From Bryoerythrophyllum caledonicum (taxonomy: Eukaryota > Streptophyta > Bryopsida > Pottiales > Pottiaceae), in assembly GCA_963971425.1 (NCBI GenBank), contig OZ020515.1:38421198-38485197 (forward strand): DNA of 64,000 bases. The letters are read 5' to 3'. The notes beneath the pieces were generated by a model. That model was given only the letters and a program-made list of their open reading frames with translations. It was not told the origin of the DNA and ran no database searches. The position numbers and the translations under genes are program-made. Shown here one piece after another: positions 1 to 15,121 of this stretch (position 1 is the first letter of the stretch; the number at the start of each line of letters is the position of its first letter).

Positions 1-1363
1 GAGATGCTCTTTCACCCTGCTGATCTTGGTAAGCCCACACTATTTTCAACATCAAAGCTTGGTTACATGAAAATATACAACTGATGAGGAGCCTAACCTG
101 CCAAATCAACAGGGATGAACGAAGCGGGCCTGGCAGAGTGTATCCTTCGAGCGATCAATGCCTGTGAACCTGAACTTCACGCTCTTCTGTACCAGAGGTC
201 TGTTTTGTCATTGATGTGAACCCTTGTATTACTTGAAATCCTTTTCGTACTTGAAAATCGTAGGGCCCCTTTAATGATTTCAGCCAGCGTGTTTGGGTCT
301 GAAATGTGCAGTGTGCTGCTAACGGGCGGAAACACTTTATTACCTGGTTTCAAGGATCGTTTGTGAGTTTCTTCGCCCACCTCTCTATTTAAATCATTTC
401 GCCCTCTAGATGTTATGTCTCACTTGTAGTTGCACTTCTCCAATTTTTGAGATTGAACCAAGTACTGTAGAAAGATCAAATGGCTTATTATTTAATCCTC
501 ACCTGACTCACTTGCTAAACATCCAGTACCAGATATGTTATTGCGACCTTCCAGTCTATCGTTTGGATTTTTTATTATTATTTGGCAAACTGCAGAGAAC
601 GCGAACTTCGCCCTCTTGTGACCGACGATTACAATATCAACATTGAGGTCGTGGACTGGTACGTTTTAAAGGTTTCTTGTGGATGAACAGTACAGCGAGA
701 ATAAAGCACCCAAAGTTTGAATGAGCTGATTATAGATTTAGAAAGCTATTCAGGGCTGATTTTATTTGATTAAAATGAGGAAAGAGATCGAAGCTCATGG
801 TATCTTTGCCTCACTTTACAAGTAACTTCAGTGTGCATTGAAGCTTCTTTCATGAAATCGATTCAACTGGTTACAACAGTTACAATACTTAGAATATCAA
901 CTGCTGGAGTTATTCAGTATGGACTACCCTCTCATGTAGCACTAACATTTAAAGACCGTTGTGCAAATGTTCAGTCCAATTGTAGCAGCTTGGAAAGGTG
1001 CGTCTCTCATGGCTGCTAGACCTGAGTTCCACACCTGGGCTGTGACGAAGGCGGAGTACGAAGAGGATGGCACCCTTCGTTGTCGTCAAAGGTGAGCAAT
1101 TAACATAAGTATAACCTTAAGTGTCCATTATCATGTCCCATTACGCCTCAAATGAGTCACTAGAAACTTCTAGATAGTGAACTGAATTGTGTATCAATAT
1201 CTTGAAAGAAGAAAACTTGGGGTAGTTTTGGTACACATTGAAAGTTTCCATTTCTATCCTTAGAGGCCTGAAGTGCCATTTCTGTTTTTAGCCTGGGCAC
1301 TTAAGCTTAAGAAAAATAATGGCTCCTGACGTTGACGTGCATTGTTACAGGTTTCAGAAGTGA
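1..1363 (+). CDS. ARP6: Actin-related protein 6 (ARP6), C-terminal part, cut by the left edge
   Basis: ARP6 is a nuclear actin-fold subunit of the SWR1 complex, which deposits histone H2A.Z. Exons read as 1-28, 113-197, 312-362, 596-658, 975-1091 and 1351-1363. All have GT/AG borders and the phases close to 118 codons ending in TGA. The peptide holds the family landmarks EMLFHPADLG, GLAECILRAINAC, LLTGGNTLLPGF (the actin-fold phosphate-loop region), ERELRPLV, AWKGASLMA and VTKAEYEEDG. These match the plant ARP6 C-terminus (PADLGMNQAGLAEC, ILTGG, ELRPLV, WRGGSLLA, TKAEYEE) better than other ARPs. The N-terminal two thirds lie outside the window. The GASLMAARPEFHTWA stretch is more diverged than in flowering plants. 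No sign of disruption. The family call is from memory of ARP6 sequences. Confidence 0.85.
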
Positions 1364-3150
1364 TAGCAGATATCTCTACGTGAATCCGCAAACTGTTATG
1401 ACAGAGAAAGTACGGGAATCAAATAGGTAAGTCAAATGTGTTTTAAATTCTGCTTCTATACTTAAGTTTTACCTGCATATTCTGGTGCAGAGATTTATTG
1501 GTGCGTATCAATGTAATGTTGTAGTTCGTTGCTATGTAAGTAAAACAGCTGTCTGGAACACACTACTAGGTCATTCCACAGCGTTAAATCTCACTAGTCT
1601 CATATATTTGTCATGTTGGCAGCTGGCTAGAAAGCTGGGCAAGAAATGAATATACGGAGCAGCAGACAGAAGTTCGATAAGGTGGCCTCCAAGAAGAGTA
1701 TGTAAATTTACAAGAAAGGTAACCAGAGCCGTAAGGTATGCCATCATCATATTGTAGAATGGCAGCGTTTTAGGCCCGCATGTAGGGAGTTTTAGTACCT
1801 TGCTGCCTTGTTACATGGAAATTGGTTCTTTACATTGCATCATTTGCCTAATATATCCTAGAATTATGTCTTGGCTGATGCATGACATGGCGATGGGGTG
1901 ATGCACGTGATATCATGGTTTGCAATAGTTTGCTCCACATGGGCAGCTAGGTTCCTCCTTGGCAACTGTTTCTCACTTTCCAAGGTGGACTTGATATTTT
2001 ACTGTGTATGTAGAGAATCGGTTGTTCGTGTGAGATGGATATGAGACTGCTTTGTGCATTTGTCTTCTAGTTTTTGGCAGCAGTGGAGACCAGTATGCTT
2101 TTCAATGAAATGCTTCCATTATGTATATAAAGTCCATCCTTGGTTTCCTTGTGACACCTTGCTGATGGCACTCTTTGTCATGTACACATCACATGACATG
2201 GAGAGCATACCCTGCAACATATGCTTTCCATGTTGTATTTCTGTTTTATATAACACTTTTGGTTTGCTTGTGAAGCAGACATGTTATTTGTGTGACCAAA
2301 ACAAGTGAAGGGCATTGAATGATTTCATGTGGTAGAAAAAATTCAGCTCTTCTTTGAAAATTATTGAGAAAACCATGAAAGTCTCACCACCTACCAGCAC
2401 CAATTTCGACCCCACTCGCTGCTGGAAAATTCTTCCAGGAAACAAGAAATGCCTTCAAGTTTTCTTGGTGAGGCATCTTGTTTCCTCCAATGTAGGAAAC
2501 CTAAACATTCATTGTTGCCAAGTCCACACGCAAGTGGAACAAGTTATTCAAAGAGAAATAATTTAGTTGTAAGCAATAGCTTTTGGAGTGAGACATTAAT
2601 GTTTTCTTTTAGGTCGTACTGAACAACTTCAACAAACTTTGACCACCTTCTTGTGGCAAATGTTCGCACAAAAAATTGTGATTTTGTAATTTTAACTCTA
2701 TTATGCCTACAAGGCCTTGGGGGCATTGAATTTGGTGTTTTAATTTTTTCCACAATTGGTCGTTGTTGTCGCACTCATTGCAACACACTTTGGGCAAGTT
2801 GTTTACTTTCCATTGGCAAGAATTAAGGGTAGCATGCGCTATTTAAGTCCTGGTGGAGTATTCAGTCGCTCTACCTCCAATAAACACTTGATTCATGCGG
2901 GTCTGTAGCCTCTCAAAATAAATTCTTCGGTATGTAATATCCTTCCTTTTCCCTATGTTCCCCCCAAAAAAAGTTAAAAGGAAAGAAGAATAAACTTCCT
3001 AATTAATATCCAAATCAGCCCCTCACGAACATTCTAGATCACCTAATTCACCCCACCCACGGAAAAGGGAACCCCACCCAACACCCATAAAACGGTAGAT
3101 TTTAGAGTCACTCACATCGTTTAATACAAGCAATACTAGTAACACTTCGT
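1364..3150. other. Intergenic: ARP6 3' region and NFS2 upstream region
   Basis: About 1.8 kb without a supported gene. The first few hundred bases probably hold the ARP6 3' UTR. The rest is AT-rich single-copy-looking DNA with only short chance ORFs. A C-rich stretch around 3030-3090 precedes the NFS2 leader. Confidence 0.5.
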
Positions 3151-3167
3151 TCGTCTCTGACGGATTG

Positions 3168-3330
3168 TCACTTCGTTCGTTCGTTCGTTCGTTCGTTCAT
3201 GTTCTTCTGCTTCTTCTTCTTCTTCTTCTGCTTCTTCTTCTTCTGCTTCTTCTTCTTCTTCTTCTTCTTCTGCTTCTTCTTCTGCTTCTTCTTCTTCTTC
3301 TTCTGCTTCTTCTTCTTCGTTTTCGTCTCG
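3168..3330 (+). repeat. TTCG and TTC/TGC microsatellites in the NFS2 leader
   Basis: A TTCG tetranucleotide run (about 3172-3198) is followed by an imperfect TTC array with regularly spaced TGC triplets up to about 3319. The tract sits immediately upstream of the NFS2 start codon. Pyrimidine-rich tracts often lie around plant transcription starts, so this may be 5' UTR or core promoter. Confidence 0.8.
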
Positions 3331-3353
3331 GACAGATTTTTTCTAGCTCAGCT

Positions 3354-6233
<2,880 letters not shown>

Positions 6234-9107
6234 TTTTTGTTAGAGAATTGCCTAGAATTTATGGAGATTTGTATAAACGTCAGATATATTAAACATGAAG
6301 TAAATTACTGTAATTAGGTGTTGATGCAGCTGCTTTGGGATTCTGAGGGTGTGAATTCCGTGGAAACATCTCATATTACTATTGAGCTACAAATATTTTG
6401 GCGTACAACAAGCCAACTTCTTGGTGGTAATTTGGTTTGAATATGAGAGTCATAAAGAAATAAGGGACCATGAGTTTGGTTACTTTTCTTTGCTCATTGT
6501 ATTTTAGATATGGAATAGCTTGGTGGTCTTTGAACTCAAGTTAGAAGTAGTTTTGGTTGCCTTTGAGAATGAAGAAAGAGAGTACAATTTAGAGGCACCT
6601 TAATGTGCAGAGGGTTTTTTTTGGTACTTTAGACAAGTTCCTATAATGTCAATTTTGAATGGAATTTTTTGAATTTTTTTGTGAATGTAGGAAAGAATAA
6701 GATCTTTGTGGGATTATAATTTGTTTTTTTAATGGTATCTAAAGTAGAATTTGTTGCTCATTGGGTATACTTTTCTCTAAATGTAGTCTAGACCCGATTT
6801 GACAGGAAACCTCCCATGCTCAGACTTACCGGGTGGGGGAGGAGGTGGTGGGGCCAAAACCTGGCCCCTATTTTGTTTTTGGATGGGGTCCTAAATTTAG
6901 CAAGGGGGAACTTCTACCCTAAATTGGGGCCTACAACCCCAATTTTTTTTTTAAAAACCAAAAAAAACCTCTGACCCCCCCAAAATGGGAGGGCCAGAAA
7001 AATGAGCCCATGCAATTAAGACAAGGCCCCACCTCGGGTAAGTCCGAGCTTGGGGGGTTTCATGTCCGCGCCGTCTAGACCAAAGCAATTTGAGTTTCTA
7101 CATTAATTAAAAATTTACATGCAATAATCAAGTGCCACACACATGCTTGGTTTGAGTTTATATTGTAAAAGAAGATATACATACAATCATTGAGTGCTAC
7201 ACACTTGCTTGAAAATAAATACTTAAATAGAACTTGACATGCATGTGCTTGATGTAAATTAGCGTAGGTGATCCATTCAATAATGAATCCACACTATATC
7301 CATTGAATGGTGTAGTTTGGGTAGCTATGCTATTTATCTCTATTAGCTTTGACGTTTTTAATAGAATTACCTAATAAGTTAATCTTTGAGATTTTCCCTC
7401 CAAAAAAATCTTTGTTACAGAATGTTCATTCCATAGTAATCAAAGTCTTCTCACCCTACCAAGCATGGTGCAAAAAAACTTCTAGTACACTTTATAAAAG
7501 TTATATATTTTATTTATTTTCTCCTTTAATTCAAACTTCAAGTAAGGAAATCAATCTCTTTATTACTATTTGCATTGAAATCTTATGAAATATTGATTTC
7601 AAAAAGAAAAAAAATTGCATTTTCAATGTCTGCACTTAACTTAATTCATATTTTGTTTCAATAAACTACACATGTATTTTGTTTCTAAGATTTTATGTAC
7701 AATAAAGTGACTTAGTTATCTTTATTATAGGCCAAAGCCTTCAAAACCAATAGTTCAAAAATGTAAAAACTTAAAGTGTGATGACCTTGTTGGAAATAGT
7801 GCAAAACATAATCTTTTTCAAAACACATATGCTATAACTACCATATCTACAAAGTATGTTCTGATGATTTTTTTTTCACTATCTACTATGACAACCTAGT
7901 AAAAGATCCTATTGTTGAAGTTGGAATTTTTTTTTTGGGTCTTTATACATTTTGTACCAGAAATGGAAATTTTAGAGTGTACTTAGATGAAACATCGTTA
8001 AGAAATTTTAGGGATTAATTGGCTAACATTAGTTTTTTGAAGTCCTACATTAACAATTCATTAACTCAAAATTTAGAATTCAAAAAAGAAATTGAAGAAC
8101 ATGTGTTTCACATTTTTCAACAAATAGAATTTTCCAACATAGTTCTTTTTGTTTAGATTGACCTGTTTTAGAATTATGCAATAAACCTTTCTCTAATTGC
8201 ATATGGTGAACTTTAATATGTTATGCAAGGTGTTGGATTGAGGTGCTAACTTTGCATAGGAGATTGGAAGTATAAATCACAATCTTAGTCATATTTTTAT
8301 ATTTGAATTGATTATAGAAATCTATTTATTATTTAATTCCTAGAGGACAAAGGCATTTTAGAGGAATTCCTACTCCATGGATTAAATTATGCCAAAATAA
8401 AAAAATTCAGAATGTTACCGTAGAATCATCTTCTAAACTTATATGAGATGATGTAATAGAATTTTGACCATATGAGTTGAAAGATAATTGGAGCCTCAGT
8501 AGTGAAATTTTTTGTATACTCCTCAAGAACACTTAGTTCTTCAAGGGTTTAAATCAAAATAAAGGACAAAACTCATGATATTTTGACCGCACTCTACTCG
8601 CCAAACATATTTATTGTTTTTTAACTTACCCTACTAAAGTGTACTTTTAAATATATATTTAACTTCAAAAAGTACTAAAAATGCCCAAAAATAAGTAGAA
8701 ATAGGAAAACTTTGAGGCTATTAAAACCTAAATAGTGTCTCAAAAATGTACCAAGGATGATCCGAAATCAACCTATACTACCATGTGATAAAGTCCCCTC
8801 AGTCGCCAAAAAAAAGTTTGAAAAAATAAAAGTAAAAGGAAAAAGGAAGTGCACGCGAGTGAGTTGCGCTGGAGGTCGTAAATCGTCCTGAGGATGAGAA
8901 CATATTCCGTCGGACGAACGACCGCCCACGTGCGTCCGCCTTGGGCTCTCCGTCGTCTCTCTCAAGCAGACAAAACCCGAGAACACAACCCGTGACCTCC
9001 CAAACACACACAAAGTCACAGCAAATGCACACCAAAAGCTCCAAATTCAAAGAGCGCCACGGCACTTGAAACCCTCCCTCACCATAGCCACAGCCACAGC
9101 CACAGCC
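6234..9107. other. Intergenic AT-rich spacer with one MITE
   Basis: The NFS2 3' UTR and then about 2.5 kb of AT-rich DNA with no gene-like coding signal. The only structured object is the inverted-repeat element at 6786-7080. The last 300 bases become GC-richer and form the promoter and leader of the YTH gene, ending in a CCACAG repeat just before the first ATG. Confidence 0.5.
6786..7080. mobile_element. hAT-like MITE, copy 1
   Basis: The unit is bounded by two copies of the 8-bp GTCTAGAC (6786-6793 and 7073-7080), which fits the hAT target preference nTnnnnAn. Inside are imperfect inverted termini of about 45 bp: GACAGGAAACC..CAGACTTACCGGGTGGGG on the left, and on the right the reverse complement of a GACATGAAACC..CGGACTTACCCGAGGTGGGG form. 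The interior has no coding capacity. A second diverged member sits at 55328-55587. GTCTAGAC is itself a palindrome, so it could be part of the terminus rather than a duplication; the hAT label is inference. Confidence 0.65.
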
Positions 9108-9137
9108 ATGGCGCTCCTCGTTCTGTCATCACCATGA
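9108..9137 (+). promoter_or_regulatory. Nine-codon uORF overlapping the YTH start codon
   Basis: An ATG in a near-ideal plant context (GCCATGGCG) opens a 9-aa reading frame. Its TGA (9135-9137) overlaps the downstream ATG (9134-9136) as ATGA. The overlap would either tax translation from 9134 or favour restart there. It matters only if transcription starts upstream of 9108. Confidence 0.5.
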
Positions 9138-12100
9138 CCCTCGACGCTCCCACGCCGCTCCGCAGCCTCCAGGTATGCCAGGCGCCTCCCTCTTTCTCTC
9201 TCTCTTCAATTCCTTGCAATGTCAATCTCTCGTACGGGATTGTGTCACATCTTCTGCGGATTACGGTGTTGCGATTCTTCCGCTCCAATGGCTGCACTTT
9301 TCGGCTGTTCCTCACGGTTGAGCCTTTCACCTCGTGTGTTGCTGTTCCTGTGATCGGATGCGCATCCGTGGTGGATAGGCGCCGGAGATTTTTAATTTTA
9401 CGATTCATGCGCTTGCGCTTATTGAACGCGCGAGTTTTGGAATGGCGTCATGTGATTGCGGTTTGTATGATCGGATGGTTTGTGAGGAGCTGAATTTGTG
9501 ATTGGTGAGGTTAGGAGCTTAGTTTTTTAGGATAGGAGGTTATGTTTGCGTGTTTGGAATGGCGTGGAATGCCTTCGGTGATGTTGATTGGATGCGTCCG
9601 TCATGGATCACCGCTGGCGCTTCGAAATGCAATTTCTTATCGGAGTATGTGATTGCGTTCATGTGATTGGATGCCATTCATCTCCATCTGTAGGTACAAC
9701 GGTGCTATCCTTTTTTCTTTCCTTCAATTGGTGCAGTTGGCATTTATTAAACGGGAGACGGGATTATGTGATCACGTTTGTGATTTTTGCTTCTTCAGGA
9801 GCTGCGGGTGATGTTAGGGTAGAGAAATGAGGTAGGTAGAGTATTGAGGATTTCTAGGGAACTTGTTTTTATGCTCCTGGTGGTTGAAATGCGTGGAGTA
9901 GTTCATGCCTCGAGTGTAACAACGGATGCATTTCGATTTTTCATGTTTGAACTAATTGTGATGTTTGTATTGGCGCTGGATTCCAGATTTCGGTTTCTGT
10001 GAAGCTGAAGGTGTGGCGTGAGGGAAGGGGAGGTTATTATATTATAGTTTAGTTGTCGTATGGTTTTGTGGCATGTTGCGGTTGCGTTGAAGTAGTTATT
10101 GGAGAATGATTTCCATGGACAATCATGTACTGGTTTGGTGTTGTACTCATCATGTCGCTCAGGGCTATAGCGTTAAGTGCGTGCCAGATCGTCGTGAGGT
10201 GGATCTTTTATGTCACGTCTCAGTAGTGAATGTGTGATAACCTTTCGTTTTATTGCTCTGAGCAAGCTCGACCAAAAGTGGCAATGCGAAGTGCTTGAGC
10301 ATTGTTTAATTAGGGTGAAGCTTGTCATCGCTATTCTGTTACATTCTCATGCTGATTGTCGAGCAGTACCGGCTCCTTTTGATTTTTCATGTCACTGCCA
10401 GCATTCCCGGCCCTTCGGGATACGCCATTTTATAAGAACCTGCTTTTCAAGTGATTTGTTTTGTGGCCTTCATCCGACCTTTTCAGTAATAGTTACCGTG
10501 GAGAAACCCGGGATTGTATGAGCGTGGACACTAGGGTTTGGCTGGCTGTATTTGATTTCGTTCAGACTACATTGTTTCATGTAATGCTTCTGAGACGTTG
10601 TCTCTCTTAGTGGTTACTATTCATGGTTACTATTATTCTCCCGGTGGCAGTCATCTGAGGAGGTGGTTTTTGTCCGAATTTAAGCAAAAAGTTTCTGTGT
10701 TTGTTGGAGGGAAATGAATTCTACTACAGGAATGCTCTTTGAGACATAAACTTTACTCTGTATTATTTTATTATTATTGTGCAGGCCAAATTGATCAGCA
10801 TGGCAGTGGATTCAGCACCACCTTTGGCCGTTGATGAATCTTCTTCTTCTCCTCAAGTGGAAGAGAGATCGAGCGTAGAGGCTGCTGGTCAACTTTCAGA
10901 TGATGGAGCAGTTGCGATCAGACCTAGCAGAGCGATGGAGCGGCAGGCATCGTTGCGAAGGAAAAACGTGGACAAGAGTGTGCTGGATGACATAATGGGT
11001 GATCCCGACGACTTTCAAGATCTGGCTGATTGCGACCTGGTTTCCGAAAGTGATGGCGGAAGACGGAATGATACAGTTAGAGCGCCGTAAGTAAGAGAAG
11101 GGCATTTGGAATTGCCGACCCCGCTTCCACATATGGTGTATGTATTTGGTTGTAGTCCTTGCCATCGGTTCCTAATTGTTTGTTGGGGAACATTATTCCA
11201 GGATCTAATGATCATGACTGCTGTTATTACTCTTTCCATTTGAAGGTAGGATATGTGCCCACATTCAATGTGGCCTGTAGCATATCTAGGTAGGTGCTCA
11301 ATTTTTTGAATGAGGACTGTTTTGTCAGTCTACGCAATCTTGTAGTCGGTAGTGTGATGACTTTGGGAACTCGGAAACCGTTGCACTTGCTCTCTGATTT
11401 TTAGAGCGCTCAAACGGGCTCTGTGTGTACAGCCTCTGTGCCAGTGTGGAAGAGCTGCACACTGGAGGCTCTCAGAGACCGTATTAGAAGTTTTAGTTGC
11501 TCGTCATTTATATGACAAATTGGTCATTGCTGTGTAGGTGTAGCCTTACTATCGTCGGTTCTGGTTCTCTTGTTACTTTAAACTTTGAATGGAGGATAAG
11601 ACTTCTGTTACAAATCCCATGATCGTTTTCTTACCTTTGAATTCCATATTGGCTTTCTGGTGTATGCTGCTAGTATGTAAATGTCGAACGATGTTCTCCA
11701 GGTGAACAGACTTCTTATCAGAACTTTGGTGAGCTTTAGAGTAGGAATTCTTTTCCTGCTTTCAAATGTTCACAGCACTTGAGTGCCTGCTCTTTCAGTT
11801 CCTTAGGCCCTGTCTTGATCTTTCTTCTCAGTATAATTTAGTTGCAGGCAAATTTGCTCAGTTACCTTGTTTCAAAGCTGGTCTCTCTTTGCAGGTTTAT
11901 GGATTTGTTTCTCGTACTTGCACTCTTCCGTTTATTAAGTTGTTATTATATAGTTAGACATTTGCATGCAGATTCGTCAGCTTAAGTGAGTTTCCAAAGT
12001 CCGCATTATTTTGGGTTTTACTAACAGCTGAAACATGCTAGGATGTTATATTGTTTTAAGATCGATGAAGCCCCCTTTTAAGGCATGAATCAACATTTCA

Positions 12101-15100
12101 AGGAGAGAAATGCTGCAGGAAAATGCTTAGATTTCAGTTTTAGGCGCGGTATATCCTAGGTGTTTACCTTTGTTTCAATGTTTCATCCTTGACCATTTCG
12201 TGGGAGCTCTGCAGTCTTGAAGATGAAGCGGCAGCTGGCAAGTTGCAAACCTTCACCGAAGCGCCTGAGGTATATTGTCTGTGCCCTTAGCCTTGATCTA
12301 CAATGGAAAATATTGTGGCTGTGGATGTATTCTCGTGTATTTAGTCATTCACTGGCATTATTAAAATTAAGATATTAGTAGAGACAATTGTGATAACATG
12401 TACTGAGATATGATTGATGCACTTCTGTTACTGAGGTTCTCATATTGCTGCTTCAAGAGCTTTTCACAGTTCCTAATGATGCTTATTGGTTTGAAGCAGG
12501 AGGGTGCACGATGCCTGTCAGGAGAGGATGGCGTAAAGACTCCAAAAGTGCAGGGAGACAAGGGAGTGCCAGGACCTTCTCTTGCTTCAAGGTCGTATGG
12601 TGGTGGAGGTAATTTTTTCTGTTTCACTCCTGATGTGCCTCTTCTTGCAGCTTTTCAGTAGTAACTCCAGGAAACCAATTTCTGGCAGCTATCATGTGGT
12701 AATTTCTTGACGTGTTTCAAAGAAAGTGTTTTTGTAATAAGACGATATAACAGCTCTTTGTAAGCTTCTCATGTGCTGTGTTGTCTTTTTCCGAAACCAT
12801 GAAGTGCACAATGAAGTGATACTCTCATGGTAGAAATAAATATTTTTGCGTGCGATTTCACTTCTTTTCAATTAAACTGTCTGTTTAATCTGATATTTGT
12901 TGCACATTTGACTTCCCTCAAGCAGCAAGAACTTTTACCATATCCGATCATAGAAACTGCTGTAGAGATGTATCTTGGTTGAGGCTAGTTGTTTAGATTT
13001 TAGATGTGGTTTGAAACACTGACTGAGAAATTCAATCGCAGCAGGAAACACCATCCTTAGTAGGATTGGTCAACGTCCTCATGCTGTGATTGGAGAGGAG
13101 AGTGTACACGACGTTGTTGATGGAAGTCTTGGAGACGGTCCTAGGCAGCGACGAAGTCATTACACGAGATATTTCATCATCAAGAGCTTGAACCATCACA
13201 ACATAGAGAAGTCTATCGAGAAAGGGATCTGGGCTACACAAGCAATGAATGAAACAGTTCTAAATGAGGCATTTGAGGTCAGCCTTTTGAGCAGCTTCTT
13301 ACAGTCACTTTCGGTTCCTAATTTCCTTTCTGCTAGAGCTATCCTCATCGGTTTCTCCGTATGATCCTTGTCACAGACCTCAGAGAAAGTCGTTTTGGTA
13401 TTTAGCGTCAATACGAGCAGCCATTTTCAAGGTTATGCACATATGACATCTCCCATAGGACAACGCCGGGCAAACATTTGGAGTGAAGCTAATGAAGGGG
13501 CGAACCCATGGGGCGGTACTTTTCATGTAGAGTGGTTGCGGTTGTATGATCTGCCTTTTCAGAAGACGGTTCACCTGAAGAATCCCCTGAATTCCTTCAA
13601 GCCTGTTAAGATTAGCCGAGATTGCCAGGTGAGTATGTGTAGCGCATGAGATATGATTGATTATGTTCACTACAATCCACGACAGCTAAGTGCCTGTTAT
13701 GAATGTTCAGTTCCACTTACAGATTGATGATTCTATATTTTTGCAACTCAAGATAGCAATTCAATTATACGGTCTGAGAGTATACTTCTGTTGAGTGTCA
13801 TTGCAGGAGCTCACACAAGCTATTGGCGAGGCATTGTGTGGTTTAATTGACGAGGGAGCTGATAGAGAGGGGAGGCCAAAGCGGTAAGATTCTGTTTCTA
13901 ATTCTTTAGTGCCATATCTACACGCTGTATTTATGTGCTTTGCTTCCTCGCATATACTGAGCAGGCTTAATCATGACAGGAAGCTGGGGATCCGCGATGT
14001 GGGTTACCAAGTGGGAAAGAGGTCTCGAGAGGTGACAGAAGGTCCACACAGGCCGCCAGCTCCTCCAGTCAGGCCTGTAGCACCCCAGATGTATTCTCCT
14101 CATGGCGCTATTTCTGAGCCTTATCCGCTGGCCAGGCCATCCAACGGGCACATGACAAACAATATCGACGCTTCAGGACTACGTAGATCCTCCAAGTCGA
14201 AGTCCCCAGCTGCAGCTTCTTCTGAGAAAAGCGAGAGAGTAAGAGGTCCGGAAAAGGAACGCATGCGCAGCAGCAGTAGCACCAGAAGTGCTGACTTGGG
14301 GATCGAGGAGGACCTTGTCAATATGGTTGGATTCTTACCTTCACTGAGTTTCTCCTGTTCTGCTTAGATATCAACTGAGCTGTAGACGTGGATGTGTTTT
14401 TCATGGTCTTGTTTCTTTTTTATAAACTCTGAGATTTCTTCATGAAATGGAACGAGTATTCATGTGAGGTACAGCATATATAGTCTATTGTGCACTGGTG
14501 ATTTACTGCATCTCCTGTTGACACAGACGTATGAAGAGTATCTCCAACGCCATGGTCAAGGACACGGTTATCCCCAAGTAATTTTCCCAGGCTCTCCTTC
14601 GAGGCATTTCTTATTTTATAAATCCAACATGTTAGTAGCTCTAGTTTGTGCAAACCTAATTATCTCCGGAATTGGACACTTCGAAACTTTCTTCCTCCAG
14701 CATAAGTTCAAAGCCACTATTGATTGTGCATACAACTGATCAGAAGATGGTGTCTGAATCTGCAGGAAGCTGGTCAACTGGGATATCATAACAGAGGTTA
14801 CGGAGGATGGATGGGTGGTCCTAGTGCAGCCTACTCTGCTGAAGCGTAAGTGCCTAAATTTCAAAGCTTCTGCGAACATGAGCATGCGTCAATTTTTTCT
14901 GGTTTAGTTTCTTTCTTTCCATCCATGACAACTGTAGGTGGGGGAGCATTCAGAAAACGATTCCTCAGATGTCTTTTTGTTTATGCAGGTATGCAAATTA
15001 TGTTGCTAGCTGGTATGGTATGTCGGCAAGCAACGGTGGTATGCATGGGTACGAGGCAGCTTCCCATTATGGCTGGCAAGGAAGTCACGAAAACGCCGCG

Positions 15101-15121
15101 CTGATGTACAAGAGATACTGA
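9134..15121 (+). CDS. YTH-domain m6A RNA-binding protein (YTHDC1-like)
   Basis: A reader of N6-methyladenosine in RNA, probably nuclear. Exons: 9134-9172, 10785-11086, 12215-12269, 12500-12608, 13045-13277, 13377-13628, 13807-13883, 13965-14325, 14527-14577, 14766-14845, 14989-15121. Phases close to 563 aa. The YTH domain spans about residues 209-350. It opens RYFIIKSLNHHNIEKSI, carries cage Trp in GIWATQ, then LVFSVNTSSHFQGYAHM, a second Trp in ANIWSEANEG, a third in NPWGGTF, and ends with NPLNSFKPVKISRDCQEL, the DC-type signature. The N-terminus is acidic and low-complexity. The C-terminus is Ser/Arg-rich, then Gly/Tyr-rich (GYGGWMGG, SWYGMSAS), likely disordered. There are no CCCH fingers, so it is not CPSF30-L. 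Translation could instead start at the Met codon at 10800-10802 in exon 2, making exon 1 a leader. The gene looks intact. Confidence 0.9.

Noticed and set aside
13380-13670. Minus-strand frame under the YTH exon
   Set aside because: Antisense shadow of a well-supported exon.
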